DNA of 64,000 nucleotides, from assembly GCA_022008415.1 (NCBI GenBank), contig JAIRBC010000015.1:1-64000 (forward strand), read 5' to 3'. The notes below the pieces were generated by a model. It was not told where the DNA came from. It did no database searches and saw only the letters and a program-made list of their open reading frames with translations. The translations under genes and the position numbers were made by a program. Below, one piece after another: positions 25,514 to 34,921 of this stretch (within the stretch, counting starts at the first letter, position 1; every line of letters starts with the position of its first letter). This DNA comes from Cerina litoralis (GTDB lineage Bacteria > Bacteroidota > Bacteroidia > Flavobacteriales > Flavobacteriaceae).

Positions 25514-26134
25514 TTAATTATGTCTCTCCCTGAGTAGTTTTACAACGTCGTTTAATTGATATCCCTTGGCCTGCAAGAGAATTAGATAGTGGAACAAGAG
25601 GTCGGCACTTTCGTTTAAAAATAGATCGTCGTTGTCGTCCTTGGCCTCAATGACCACTTCAACGGCTTCCTCTCCAACCTTTTGCGCAATTTTATTGATC
25701 CCTTTGTCGAACAGGGAAACCACATACGATTTATCGTTTTCACGCAGGGATGGTTCTTTTATGGCTTCTTCCTTCCTTTGGGCAATGAGCTCCTCCAGCT
25801 CGGAAATAAAACCAAAATCTTGTTCGTTTTTCTCGCCCCAACAGGTATCGGTTCCGGTATGGCACGTAGGGCCCATCGGATTTGCCCTGATCAGCAAGGT
25901 ATCTTTGTCGCAATCGTTCCCAATAGCAACCAAGTTTAAAAAATTACCGCTCTCCTCCCCTTTGGTCCACAAGCGTCGCTTGCTTCGGCTGTAGAACGTA
26001 ACCCGTTTTGTTAACTGTGTTTTCTTTAGGGCTTCCTCGTTCATATAGCCCAACATCAATACGTTCTTGGTGCTTGCATCTTGGATGATGGCCGGTACTA
26101 GTCCGTCCTTGGCCTTGTCAAAATTTACTTCCAT
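25514..26134 (-). CDS. hisI: HisIE: phosphoribosyl-AMP cyclohydrolase / phosphoribosyl-ATP pyrophosphatase
   Basis: A 206-residue bifunctional enzyme of histidine synthesis steps 2 and 3. Residues about 1-105 are HisI (MLGYMNEEAL, SRSKRRLWTKGEESGN and the Zn-binding CDKDTLLIRA...TCHTGTDTCWG). Residues about 110-206 are HisE (VGEEAVEVVIEAKDDN with paired acidic Mg ligands, ESADLLFHYLILLQ). It is the last his gene of the operon, 53 bases after hisF. Confidence 0.96.
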   Translation of the reverse strand: MEVNFDKAKDGLVPAIIQDASTKNVLMLGYMNEEALKKTQLTKRVTFYSRSKRRLWTKGEESGNFLNLVAIGNDCDKDTLLIRANPMGPTCHTGTDTCWGEKNEQDFGFISELEELIAQRKEEAIKEPSLRENDKSYVVSLFDKGINKIAQKVGEEAVEVVIEAKDDNDDLFLNESADLLFHYLILLQAKGYQLNDVVKLLRERHN

Positions 26135-26187
26135 GGATTTGTTTTGTATTTTACGGCTCGAAAAGCTAAATGTCTTTCCTTACTTGT

Positions 26188-26943
26188 TTATATCCTCACC
26201 GGTATATTATTGTTTTTCAATTCCTTTTTTAAGTCCCCAATTTCAATTTCCTTAAAGTGGAATACGCTTGCAGCCAAGGCCGCATCGGCTTTTCCCTTTT
26301 TAAAAGTATCAATAAAATGCTGAACGTTCCCCGCCCCGCCCGATGCAATGACGGGAATATTGAGATTCGTGGACAGACGTGCCAGGGCCGCATTGGCAAA
26401 TCCGTCCTTGGTGCCGTCGTGGTCCATAGACGTGAAGAGGATTTCCCCGGCCCCACGGTCTTCCACCTCCTTGGCCCAATCAAATAAATTTAATTCCGTA
26501 GGTACCTTCCCCCCTACCAGGTGCACTATCCATTCCCCTCCAATTTGTTTGGCATCGATGGCCACTACGATACATTGGGACCCAAATTTTGCCACTAAAT
26601 CGTTTATCAATTGTGGATCCTTTACCGCCGAGGAATTGATGGAAACCTTGTCCGCCCCGTTCTGCAACAAAATATCCACATCTTCTACGGAGGAGATACC
26701 CCCACCCACGGTAAATGGAATATTCACCTTTTCTGCCACCCGAAGCACCAGATCGGCCAGGGTACGACGCCTTTCTTCGGTGGCTGAAATGTCTAAAAAC
26801 ACCAATTCGTCCGCTCCGGTTTTGGCGTATATTTCCGCCAGCTCCACCGGATCCCCGGCATCGCGCAGATCCACAAAGTTGACCCCCTTTACGGTACGGC
26901 CGTTCTTAATATCCAGGCAGGGAATAATTCGTTTTGTCAACAT
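26188..26943 (-). CDS. hisF: Imidazole glycerol phosphate synthase cyclase subunit HisF
   Basis: Starting from ATG at 26943 the protein has 251 residues, the family's normal length, beginning [16 protein letters not shown] with catalytic Asp11; the second catalytic Asp lies in VVAIDAKQ near residue 130. It partners HisH to form imidazole glycerol phosphate and AICAR. The frame continues upstream to 27030 but that part does not belong to HisF. In the operon it should follow hisA directly, but a broken four-helix-bundle gene is inserted between them. Confidence 0.96.
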   Translation of the reverse strand: MLTKRIIPCLDIKNGRTVKGVNFVDLRDAGDPVELAEIYAKTGADELVFLDISATEERRRTLADLVLRVAEKVNIPFTVGGGISSVEDVDILLQNGADKVSINSSAVKDPQLINDLVAKFGSQCIVVAIDAKQIGGEWIVHLVGGKVPTELNLFDWAKEVEDRGAGEILFTSMDHDGTKDGFANAALARLSTNLNIPVIASGGAGNVQHFIDTFKKGKADAALAASVFHFKEIEIGDLKKELKNNNIPVRI

Positions 26944-27016
26944 ATTTAGAGGTACGAGGTTAGAGGTACAAAATAAGAAGTAACCTTTTTGATTAAAGAG
27001 TTTAATAATATTGTGT

Positions 27017-27372
27017 TCATCTGGATTCAAAATTTTTTCTTGCCGTTTTTATGGACGCTTCTGTTGTTGCTAACAGTTCGTCTCCTTCTTGTTTAAGTCG
27101 TTTAATTTCTGAATGGTTTGTGTCCATAACTTCGAGAAATAATTCTAACCAATATTTCGCCTTATCGACCTCTTCCTCTACAATCTTTAGTTTATTGATA
27201 AATCAGCTGTGGATTTTCCTCTTTGGAAAGCCCGATAGTTTGCACCTACTGAACCAGAGCATCCAATAAGCTGCCTAACCCATGCGTCATACTCTCTTGA
27301 TCTTGGGACTTTGGTGCAAAGCCACCAACAATCGGAGGCAAATTTCTGTGTTCTTCGCTTTAAATCTTGCAT
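27017..27372 (-). pseudogene. Frameshifted four-helix-bundle protein (S23/IVP family) within the his operon
   Basis: ATG at 27372 opens MQDLKRRTQKFASDCWWLCT...QLIGCSGSVGANYRAF, the typical N-terminal half of four-helix-bundle (S23 ribosomal intervening-sequence-like) proteins. This frame stops at 27187. The C-terminal half, KLKIVEEEVDKAKYWLELF and onward to TGA at 27017-27019, continues in another frame. One extra T in the T3 run on the minus strand (27200-27202 on plus) restores DFINKLKIVEEE and a protein of about 118 residues. These proteins are known as cargo in rRNA insertions and as stand-alone genes of unclear function. The gene is intact except for this break. Confidence 0.8.
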
Positions 27373-27414
27373 TGCACTATTTGTTTAAAACCTCGTAACT
27401 TGTATCTTGTACCA

Positions 27415-28200
27415 CTAACCTTTATTGTATTCACTAACGAAATTTTCTAGTTGTTTGAGGCTAATTCTATTCTCATAGATCGCCTTTCCGATAATAACTC
27501 CCTCACAGCCCAATTCCGCCAATTTAGGGAGTTCTTCAAAGGCTGATATACCTCCGGATGCTATCAGTTTTATCTGCGGAACTGCGATATCCCCTACCCC
27601 GCTTTCCCTGAGGCTTGTTATGTTACCCGAGGTTCCCTCTATTATTTTTTTGTAAAGATCAAAGGACGGACCTCCCAACATTCCGTCTTTGGCAATATCC
27701 GTACATATCACGTATTGTATACCCTTTTTTTGATAGGATCTGATATAGGGCAACAATTCCTCTTTTGATTCTTCCTGCCACCCCGAAACCGCAACTTTTT
27801 CATCCATGGCATCGGCACCCAAAACAATCTTGTCCGAGCCGTATTTCTGTAACCAACTTGTAAAAACTTCCCTATTCTTTACGGCGATACTACCTCCAGT
27901 TATTTGTTTGGCCCCACTTTCAAAAGCAATGTGCAAATCGTCATCCGATTTCAACCCGCCACCAAAATCAATCCTCAAGGTTGTATTGGAAGCAATCTGT
28001 TCCAAAACCTTATGGTTAACGATATGGTTAGACTTGGCCCCATCAAGATCTACCAGGTGCAGGTACCGAATACCGTGGGCCTCAAATTCCTTGGCCACTT
28101 CCAATGGATGTTCGTTATAAATCTTTTTTGTGCCGTAGTCCCCTTTGGACAGGCGGACACATTTTCCTTCGATGATGTCTATTGCCGGGATAATTCTCAT
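27415..28200 (-). CDS. hisA: HisA: ProFAR isomerase
   Basis: A 261-residue (beta-alpha)8 barrel starting [17 protein letters not shown] with catalytic Asp8; the second catalytic Asp is in [11 protein letters not shown] near residue 130, and the phosphate loops GGGLKS and [11 protein letters not shown] are present. It is slightly longer than usual because of an insert around residues 190-205 ([14 protein letters not shown]). Its start overlaps the hisH stop by 4 bases. It isomerises ProFAR to PRFAR. Confidence 0.96.
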   Translation of the reverse strand: MRIIPAIDIIEGKCVRLSKGDYGTKKIYNEHPLEVAKEFEAHGIRYLHLVDLDGAKSNHIVNHKVLEQIASNTTLRIDFGGGLKSDDDLHIAFESGAKQITGGSIAVKNREVFTSWLQKYGSDKIVLGADAMDEKVAVSGWQEESKEELLPYIRSYQKKGIQYVICTDIAKDGMLGGPSFDLYKKIIEGTSGNITSLRESGVGDIAVPQIKLIASGGISAFEELPKLAELGCEGVIIGKAIYENRISLKQLENFVSEYNKG

Positions 28201-28787
28201 GCTAATTCTAAAAAGTTCTTCAAAATCTGTTCCCCTGCCACGCTGCTCTTTTCGGGATGAAACTGTACCCCATAGAAATTAGCTTTCCTAAGGGCGGCGC
28301 TATAATCCACCCCATATTCGGTTTGGGCAATGGTTTCGGCACACATGGGTGCATAGTAACTGTGCACCAAATAGATGTATTCTTCTTCAGATATCCCTTG
28401 GAATAGGGGTGATTTGAGATTGGATATCTGGTTCCATCCAATTTGTGGGACCTTAATTATCCCATCTGCGTTGAATTTCAGTACGTCGACATCAAAAATA
28501 CCCAAACCTTTGGTATTGCCTTCTTCCGATCCCCGGCACATTAGTTGCATTCCCAAACAAATACCCAAAACGGGTTGTTTTAGGGTCGGAATAATAGCAT
28601 CCAACTTACTTTCCTGCAATTTTTTCATGGCGCTACTCGCTTCCCCTACCCCGGGGAATATAACCTTGTCCGCACTCCGTATCCCATCTACCTCATTGCT
28701 CAATACAGCTTCATAGCCCAGCCGCTGTAAGGCAAATTTGATACTCTGAATGTTTCCGGCACCGTAATTTATAATTACCGTCTTCAT
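28197..28787 (-). CDS. hisH: HisH: glutamine amidotransferase subunit of IGP synthase
   Basis: A 196-residue class I glutamine amidotransferase: oxyanion strand [16 protein letters not shown], nucleophile Cys in [11 protein letters not shown] near residue 77, and the His-Glu pair in [10 protein letters not shown] near residue 176. It feeds ammonia to HisF. It overlaps hisA by 4 bases. The 140-base gap to hisB is free of genes. Confidence 0.96.
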   Translation of the reverse strand: MKTVIINYGAGNIQSIKFALQRLGYEAVLSNEVDGIRSADKVIFPGVGEASSAMKKLQESKLDAIIPTLKQPVLGICLGMQLMCRGSEEGNTKGLGIFDVDVLKFNADGIIKVPQIGWNQISNLKSPLFQGISEEEYIYLVHSYYAPMCAETIAQTEYGVDYSAALRKANFYGVQFHPEKSSVAGEQILKNFLELA

Positions 28788-28927
28788 TGAAAGTAAGTGG
28801 TTAGGGATACTTTAATCGAACCGATAAATACAAATTTTGGCCTTGTTCCAATATCCGTCATTAGTTATTCTTTCTTTTTGTTGTAATCAAAGTAACTATT
28901 ATTACCTCCCTCCTTTAACCCTTCACC

Positions 28928-30121
28928 TCACAGCACCCCTTTGGTACTCGGAAGAACCATTTTTTCTACATCCCTTTTAACCGCCATCTTAATGGCTTTG
29001 GCAAATGCCTTAAAAATGGCTTCGATTTTATGATGTTCGTTGGTGCCTTCGGCCTTGATGTTCAAATTGGCCTTGGCCCCATCGGTAAACGATTTAAAGA
29101 AATGGTAGAACATTTCCGTAGGCATTTCGCCTATTTTTTCCCGTTTGAATTCGGCATCCCAAACCAACCAATTGCGTCCGCCAAAATCGATGGCCACCTG
29201 GGCCAGACAGTCGTCCATTGGCAAACAAAATCCGTAACGCTCTATACCCAATTTATTTCCCAGTGCTTTGTGGAACACTTCTCCCAACGCAATGGCCGTG
29301 TCTTCGATGGTATGATGTTCATCTACGTCCAGATCGCCCTTTACCTCAATGTCCAGGTCCATTTGTCCGTGACGCGCCAATTGATCCAGCATATGATCAA
29401 AAAAAGCTAGGCCCGTGGAAATGTCGCTCTTTCCGGTACCGTCCAGATACAGTTTTATATAGATATCGGTCTCGTTGGTTTTTCGGGTAATTTCCGAAGC
29501 CCTTATGTTCAGTTTTAGGAATTTATAAATTTCTTCCCAATCGTCAGTTTCCAATGCGATAACGGAATTCAATGCGTCGCGTTTTACGGTAATCTCTTCT
29601 GCACCCAAATGGGAGTGGTCGTTAATGAAGATACCTTTGGCCCCCAAGTTTTTAGCGAGCTCCACATCGGTAAGTCGATCGCCAATAACAAACGAATTCT
29701 CCAAATCGAATTGATCGGAAAAATACTCGGTCAGCAAACCAGTTCCCGGTTTTCGGGTATCGGCATTTTCATGGGGAAAGGTGCGGTCCAAAAAAACCTT
29801 GTCAAAGACCACCCCCTCGTTTTCAAATGACTTAAGGATAAAATTGTGAACGGGCCAAAACGTATCCTCAGGAAACGATTCGGTTCCCAAGCCATCCTGG
29901 TTCGTTATCATTACTAGCTCATAATCCAATTCCTGGGCTATTTTCCCCAAATAGGTGAAAGCCTTAGGGTAAAAGACCATTTTGTCGAAGGCATCGATCT
30001 GCTCGTCTACCGTTTCCTTGATTATTGTTCCGTCGCGATCTATAAAAAGGACACGTCTAGGCACCCCCGTCCCCAAAGGGCTAGCATTAGTACTCTGGCG
30101 GATTTCTTTCTTTTGATTCAT
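28928..30121 (-). CDS. hisB: HisB: histidinol-phosphatase / IGP dehydratase
   Basis: A 397-residue fusion. The N-terminal HAD phosphatase has [13 protein letters not shown] near residue 25 and [20 protein letters not shown] near residue 137; the C-terminal imidazole-glycerol-phosphate dehydratase (about 205-397) has the metal-binding [10 protein letters not shown] and [15 protein letters not shown]. It does steps 6 and 8. The N-terminus has about 20 polar residues more than usual. A 233-base repeat-rich spacer separates it from hisC. Confidence 0.96.
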   Translation of the reverse strand: MNQKKEIRQSTNASPLGTGVPRRVLFIDRDGTIIKETVDEQIDAFDKMVFYPKAFTYLGKIAQELDYELVMITNQDGLGTESFPEDTFWPVHNFILKSFENEGVVFDKVFLDRTFPHENADTRKPGTGLLTEYFSDQFDLENSFVIGDRLTDVELAKNLGAKGIFINDHSHLGAEEITVKRDALNSVIALETDDWEEIYKFLKLNIRASEITRKTNETDIYIKLYLDGTGKSDISTGLAFFDHMLDQLARHGQMDLDIEVKGDLDVDEHHTIEDTAIALGEVFHKALGNKLGIERYGFCLPMDDCLAQVAIDFGGRNWLVWDAEFKREKIGEMPTEMFYHFFKSFTDGAKANLNIKAEGTNEHHKIEAIFKAFAKAIKMAVKRDVEKMVLPSTKGVL

Positions 30122-30205
30122 TTCCTTATAATTTGGGTCAAATATCTCAGTGCATTACAATTTTCAGTTAATAATTCTATTCCATAAGATATATATGTAA
30201 CAAAG

Positions 30206-30323
30206 GTCCTCCCCATTTTTCAAGGGGAGCCAGCCCGACAATCGTTCCCGTCCGAATGGCACGGTCGGACTGGCGGGGTGCCGTACCGGTAACTATCGGG
30301 AGCGGAGGGGCCATCCCCGATAG
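30206..30323. repeat. GC-rich repeat cluster in the hisC-hisB spacer (copy 3)
   Basis: GGTCCTCCCCATTTTTCAAG with GGGGAG following (30206-30229) resembles the CCTCCCC palindromes at 13041 and 24778. Further right, GTCCG/CGGAC and CTATCGGG (30293-30300) against CCCGATAG (30316-30323) form additional stems. The spacer is therefore highly folded and may affect read-through or message stability inside the operon. Confidence 0.55.
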
Positions 30324-30354
30324 ATTCGCTTACGATATTGAATATTATAATCTT

Positions 30355-31407
30355 TCATTTAGATAAGCCTCTTAAAACCTCGATCAATTTTTCATTTTCT
30401 TCGGATGTGCCCACGGTAAACCTTAGCGTATTCTCACATAACGGTTGGGTTGTCCTATTGCGCACCACAACTCCTCTTTGCAATATCTGGGCATAGCGTT
30501 TATCGGCGTCATCTACCTTGACCAAGATAAAATTGGCATCGGAAGGATATACTTTTTCAATGAATATAATTTGAAGCAAAACTTCAAATAACCTATCCCT
30601 TTCTTCTATTATATCAGCTACCTCGGCTTCTACATAATCTATATTCAGAAGTCGCTCCATCGCCCTTTCCTGGGTGAGCTCGTTCACATTGTACGGGGGT
30701 TTGATCCTGTTTAAAACAGCTATAATTTGGGTCGATGCGATACAGATGCCCAATCGAATTCCCGCCATCCCGTAAGCTTTGGAAAGGGTTTGGGCAATAA
30801 CTAGATTGGGGTATACGTCCAATCGTCCCAGCCAACTTTCCCTATCCGAAAAATGGATATAAGCCTCATCGATAATGACCAATCCGGGAAATTCTTTCAA
30901 CAATCGCTCCACGCTTGCTATGGAAAAACTATTTCCCGTAGGGTTGTTGGGAGAGCAGAGGAAAATTAATTTCGTACACGCATCCACTTGTTTCAAAATG
31001 GATTCCACGTTGGGCTGAAAGTCTGCAGTTAGCAGAACTTCCCGATTTTCGATATGGTTGATGTTTGCCAAGACCTTGTACATCCCATACGTGGGTGGCA
31101 GGGTAATTACGTTGTCCCGTTTGGGTTCACAAAAGGCCCTAAAGATAAGGTCTAACACTTCGTCGCTCCCGTTGCCCAATAGAATACGGTCGGATGAAAC
31201 ACCCTTTTGAGTCGCCAAGATAGCTTTAAGGCTGCGTTGGCGCGGATCTGGGTATCTATTTACCCCGTTCTCGAAGGGGTTTTCGTTGGCATCCAAAAAA
31301 ACCATTTCAGAGCCGTCGGACACATACTCATCCCTTGCGGAGGAGTAAGGCTGGAGCCCTCTTATGTTCTCCCGAACCAAATTGTTTATTTCAAATTTCT
31401 TGTTCAT
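30355..31407 (-). CDS. hisC: HisC: histidinol-phosphate aminotransferase
   Basis: A 350-residue fold type I PLP enzyme. The lysine that binds PLP lies in IAQTLSKAYGMAGIRLG near residue 212; LGNGSDEVLDLIFRAF, CSPNNPTGN and IIDEAYIHF are the expected cofactor contacts. It transaminates imidazole acetol phosphate to histidinol phosphate. Third gene of the operon, 83 bases after hisD. Confidence 0.96.
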   Translation of the reverse strand: MNKKFEINNLVRENIRGLQPYSSARDEYVSDGSEMVFLDANENPFENGVNRYPDPRQRSLKAILATQKGVSSDRILLGNGSDEVLDLIFRAFCEPKRDNVITLPPTYGMYKVLANINHIENREVLLTADFQPNVESILKQVDACTKLIFLCSPNNPTGNSFSIASVERLLKEFPGLVIIDEAYIHFSDRESWLGRLDVYPNLVIAQTLSKAYGMAGIRLGICIASTQIIAVLNRIKPPYNVNELTQERAMERLLNIDYVEAEVADIIEERDRLFEVLLQIIFIEKVYPSDANFILVKVDDADKRYAQILQRGVVVRNRTTQPLCENTLRFTVGTSEENEKLIEVLRGLSK

Positions 31408-31490
31408 TCTTTAATTCTCGTATCTCCTCGAATGGAGTCGTATGATTTTAAGTGGTTCGGACAGCGCTCAACCTGATATCGAAACAATAA

Positions 31491-32780
31491 TTAATATTTC
31501 TCCAAACTTTTTAACCGCAATGTTACCGCATTTTTATGGGCTTGTAATCCCTCGGCTTCGGCCATCGATTCGATAGCTGCACCGATCTCCCTGATTCCAT
31601 CGGCAGATATTTTTTGAAAGGTCATGCTCTTCATAAAACTGTCCAAATTTACACCGCTGTACTGTTTCGCATAACCATTTGTCGGCAAGGTATGGTTGGT
31701 TCCCGAAGCATAATCCCCGGCACTCTCAGGCGTGTAATTTCCTATAAAGACCGATCCGGCATTCCTGATGTTGTCCACGTAAAAATCTTCAGCGGCCGAA
31801 CAGATTATAAAATGTTCCGGACCGTATTCGTTGATCAAGTCCAAAGCGGTCCGATCATTCCCAACGTATATTAATTTACTGTTGGCAACGGATTTTTCTG
31901 CAATGGCCCGCCGCGGTAATTTTTGAATCTGTTTTTCTACTTCCCGCTCAACGGATGCGATGATCGACTTAGAGGTGGAAACCAGGATTACCTGACTGTC
32001 CACCCCGTGTTCTGCCTGACTCAATAAATCTGCGGCCACAAACGCAGGATTGGCGGTATCGTCCGCAACGACCAAGAGCTCACTGGGGCCGGCCGGCATA
32101 TCTATGGCCACCCCATATTTGGTGGCCAGCTGCTTGGCTACGGTAACGAATTGATTTCCTGGGCCAAAAATTTTATACACCCGTGGAATACTCTCGGTGC
32201 CGAATGTCATTCCTGCAATGGCCTGAATGCCACCTACCTTGAAAATTTGGGTTACCCCGCACAACCGGGCCGCGTATAAAATTGCCGGATGTATTTTTTT
32301 TTCCTTATTTGGGGGCGAGCACAAGACTATCTCGTTACATCCCGCAATATTTGCGGGTACCGCCAACATCAAGATCGTAGAGAACAACGGAGCGGTGCCC
32401 CCGGGAATGTACAGCCCTATTTTCTCTATGGGTCTTTTTTCTTGCCAACAATATACCCCTGGCGCTGTCTCAACGGTAATCCGTTCGGATTTTTGTGCCT
32501 TGTGAAATTTCTCGATATTGGATTTGGCCAAAAGTATGGCTTCTTTTAATTCGTTGGGCACCCATTTTACAGCTGCCTCGATCTCATCCTTCGAAACCAG
32601 AAAGTTTTCCAGGGATACCCCATCAAACTCGGCGGTATACTTTTTTAGCACAGCATCCCCGTTTTTGGCAACTTCCCTAAAAATATCGCTAACGGTACCT
32701 TCAATATCCGCTACGGTCTGGGTCGGCCGCTTTAAAATGGCTTTCCATTCCTTCCTATCCGGGTTGTATATTTTGTTCAT
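31491..32780 (-). CDS. hisD: HisD: histidinol dehydrogenase
   Basis: A 429-residue zinc enzyme that oxidises histidinol to histidine in two NAD-dependent steps. Seen motifs: GLYIPGGTAPLFSTILML, IFGPGNQFVTVAKQL, LSQAEHGVDSQVILV (zinc and catalytic region) and GDYASGTNHTLPTNGYA. Length is normal. Second gene of the operon, 85 bases after hisG. Confidence 0.97.
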   Translation of the reverse strand: MNKIYNPDRKEWKAILKRPTQTVADIEGTVSDIFREVAKNGDAVLKKYTAEFDGVSLENFLVSKDEIEAAVKWVPNELKEAILLAKSNIEKFHKAQKSERITVETAPGVYCWQEKRPIEKIGLYIPGGTAPLFSTILMLAVPANIAGCNEIVLCSPPNKEKKIHPAILYAARLCGVTQIFKVGGIQAIAGMTFGTESIPRVYKIFGPGNQFVTVAKQLATKYGVAIDMPAGPSELLVVADDTANPAFVAADLLSQAEHGVDSQVILVSTSKSIIASVEREVEKQIQKLPRRAIAEKSVANSKLIYVGNDRTALDLINEYGPEHFIICSAAEDFYVDNIRNAGSVFIGNYTPESAGDYASGTNHTLPTNGYAKQYSGVNLDSFMKSMTFQKISADGIREIGAAIESMAEAEGLQAHKNAVTLRLKSLEKY

Positions 32781-32865
32781 TTACATTCTATTTTGAAACA
32801 TTCTCCCATTGAACCAGAAAGCCTATCGGCCATTTCTTGGCACTCCCTATGGGGACGGAGCGGTA

Positions 32866-33720
32866 CTAGAGCACCATCTTCTCGATTGGGCACACCAAGA
32901 TACCCTCTGCTCCGTTTCGCTTTAGCTCGGCCAGCACTTCCCAAAACTTATCCTTATTGATTACGGTGTGTACCGAGCTCCAGCCTTCCTCGGCCAATGG
33001 TAGTACGGTTGGACTTCTCATACCCGGCAATAATTTTATGATTGCGCTCAACTTCTCATTGGGTGCATTCAGCAGTATGTATTTTGATTGCCTTGCCCTG
33101 AGGACCGATTGTATCCTAAACTGCAATTTATCCAATAGCTCCTTTCTTTCCGTCGAAATTTTTGGGGAAACTGCCAGAACGGCTTCGCTGGTCAACATCA
33201 CCTCCACCTCCTTCAAGTTGTTTTTAAAGAGGGTACTACCGCTAGAAACAATGTCGCAGATAGCATCCGCCAGACCGATATTTGGAGCAATTTCCACCGA
33301 ACCGTTAATAATATGCAGATCGGCCTTTACCCCATGTTTTTCCAAGTAATTCCTTACCGTATTGGGATAAGAGGTGGCAATACGCTTTCCCTCAAAATCC
33401 CTTACGGAATTATACTGGATAGATTTGGGTACCGCCAAGGAAACCTTGCATTTAGAAAATCCCAAACGCTCGGCAATGGGGATATCTTCACCTTTTTCTA
33501 TCAATACGTTCTCCCCGATTATGGCGACGTCCACTACCCCATCTCTCAAATACTGTGGAATATCCCCATTCCTCAGGTAAAAAACCTCCAAGGGAAAATT
33601 TCTTGACAAGGCCCTTAGTTGATCCTTTCCATTGTCGATAGATATCCCGCAATCCTTTAGAATTTGTATGGAATCCTCATTTAATCGACCCGTTTTCTGA
33701 ACCGCAATCCTAATTTTCAT
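32866..33720 (-). CDS. hisG: HisG: ATP phosphoribosyltransferase (long form)
   Basis: A 284-residue long-form HisG starting MKIRIAVQKTGRLNEDS, with the catalytic domain (VDVAIIGENVLIEKGEDI, DLHIINGSVEIAPNIGLADA, DIVSSGSTLF) and a C-terminal ACT-like regulatory domain from about residue 205 that mediates histidine feedback inhibition. It catalyses the first step of the pathway and is the first structural gene of the operon, 223 bases after a histidine-rich leader peptide. Confidence 0.97.
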   Translation of the reverse strand: MKIRIAVQKTGRLNEDSIQILKDCGISIDNGKDQLRALSRNFPLEVFYLRNGDIPQYLRDGVVDVAIIGENVLIEKGEDIPIAERLGFSKCKVSLAVPKSIQYNSVRDFEGKRIATSYPNTVRNYLEKHGVKADLHIINGSVEIAPNIGLADAICDIVSSGSTLFKNNLKEVEVMLTSEAVLAVSPKISTERKELLDKLQFRIQSVLRARQSKYILLNAPNEKLSAIIKLLPGMRSPTVLPLAEEGWSSVHTVINKDKFWEVLAELKRNGAEGILVCPIEKMVL

Positions 33721-33875
33721 AAACTTTTTTTATATTTTATTTCCGCGAAGGCGGAAATCCCACAATTGTTTGTTCCATATCATTTTTTTATAAATGACCG
33801 TCCTTAGATTCCTTGCATGGAAGTTCTACTTTCATGTCTTTTGGATTTCTCTCCAAAGCTCCCGATTTCGCGGGA

Positions 33876-33912
33876 AAAAATTAAAAAACCCGTTCGATTG
33901 CTCAAACGGGTT
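33876..33912 (-). terminator. Attenuator terminator of the his operon
   Basis: On the minus strand AACCCGTT (33912-33905) pairs with AACGGGTT (33894-33887), loop about 10 bases, followed by TTTTTTAATTTTTT. It lies about 30 bases after the leader-peptide stop and 160 bases before hisG, the position expected of an attenuator. Confidence 0.8.
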
Positions 33913-33942
33913 CAAATTATGTTGTAAAACTACAATACATCT

Positions 33943-33996
33943 TTACCTCGCCTGAGCGCAAGTGCAAAAATGATGATGTGTCGTCCTATTTTTCAT
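33943..33996 (-). CDS. Histidine operon leader peptide
   Basis: A 17-codon frame on the minus strand reads MKNRTTHHHFCTCAQAR and stops with TAA. Three consecutive CAT codons are the classic sensor: when charged histidyl-tRNA is scarce the ribosome stalls there and an alternative fold prevents the terminator at 33876-33912. It is too short for ordinary gene finding. Position, codon content and the following hairpin agree, so confidence is good although the antiterminator was not folded. Confidence 0.82.
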   Translation of the reverse strand: MKNRTTHHHFCTCAQAR

Positions 33997-34096
33997 ATTG
34001 GTGGGGTAAAAGTAAAATTTTTTACAATTCAAAAAAATATAATCTGCAATAATTTTAATCTTTTGCAGAGTTCAAATTAAATTGGACGGAATTTTA

Positions 34097-34909
34097 CTAA
34101 TTTCCTAATATCAACGGCAGGCCCGAATCCCCGCTACCTACAACAACTACCTTAGCATTTTGGGACTCTGCCAACTTCAGCGTGGCATCGATACCTTTGT
34201 CCTGCAGGATCTTGTCCGTCAACGAGGCACTCAATATTTTATTCGCATCCGCTTTCCCTTGGGCCTCAATACGAACTTTATCGGCTTCCTTTTGGGCGGT
34301 GACCAACCTAAATTCATACTCTAGGGATTCCTGTTCCTGCTTCAATTTCCGTTCTATTGCCTCTTTGATGGTCGGGGGCAGTTGAACATCCCTTACCAGG
34401 ACAGAATTCAACTGAATATATTGCTTTCCCACAATCTCTTTAGTCTCTTCGAAAATCTCGTGCTGTATTGCGTCCCTTTTACTAGAATACAGTTGTTCCG
34501 GGGTATAACGGCCCACAACACTTCTGGCCGCAGAAGTTACAGCGGGCAACAAAACCCGGCTTAAATAATCCTTGCCCTTTTCTTGATGCAGCTTCCCCAA
34601 GTCCTCTCTAATCGGTTCGAACCATATTGAGGCATCCAATTTTATTTCCAGGCCGTTGGAGGACAGGGCCTGCATTTTTTCAAAGACCTCCTGTTGCCTT
34701 ACTTCGTAAACAAATACCGTGTTCCATGGAGCTACGATATGGAATCCTTCTCCCATCGGTGGTTTATCGGTGACCACACCGCCGCCAAAAGTTTTATAGA
34801 GCACCCCGGCCTCACCGGAGCCAATGGTAACGGCCGATTTGGATATAAGAATAATAAGTACAATAATGATAAAAATAGCTGGTAGTGCAATTTTGGGCAA
34901 TTTGTCCAT
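34097..34909 (-). CDS. Prohibitin-family (SPFH) membrane protein
   Basis: A 270-residue protein with one N-terminal membrane segment (IALPAIFIIIVLIILI) and an SPFH/band 7 domain from about residue 28 (VTIGSGEAGVLYKTFGGG) to 200, then a charged helix (EFRLVTAQKEADKVRIEAQG) typical of flotillin and prohibitin oligomers. Such proteins form ring-like scaffolds in the membrane and often restrain FtsH-type proteases. It lies 12 bases after the VWA protein gene on the same strand, so both are probably co-transcribed. Confidence 0.88.
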   Translation of the reverse strand: MDKLPKIALPAIFIIIVLIILISKSAVTIGSGEAGVLYKTFGGGVVTDKPPMGEGFHIVAPWNTVFVYEVRQQEVFEKMQALSSNGLEIKLDASIWFEPIREDLGKLHQEKGKDYLSRVLLPAVTSAARSVVGRYTPEQLYSSKRDAIQHEIFEETKEIVGKQYIQLNSVLVRDVQLPPTIKEAIERKLKQEQESLEYEFRLVTAQKEADKVRIEAQGKADANKILSASLTDKILQDKGIDATLKLAESQNAKVVVVGSGDSGLPLILGN

Positions 34910-34921
34910 TAAATTTTAGTT

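Noticed and set aside
26944-27030. 29-residue N-terminal extension of HisF
   Set aside because: HisF of normal length starts at [11 protein letters not shown]; the extension overlaps the end of the broken four-helix-bundle gene.
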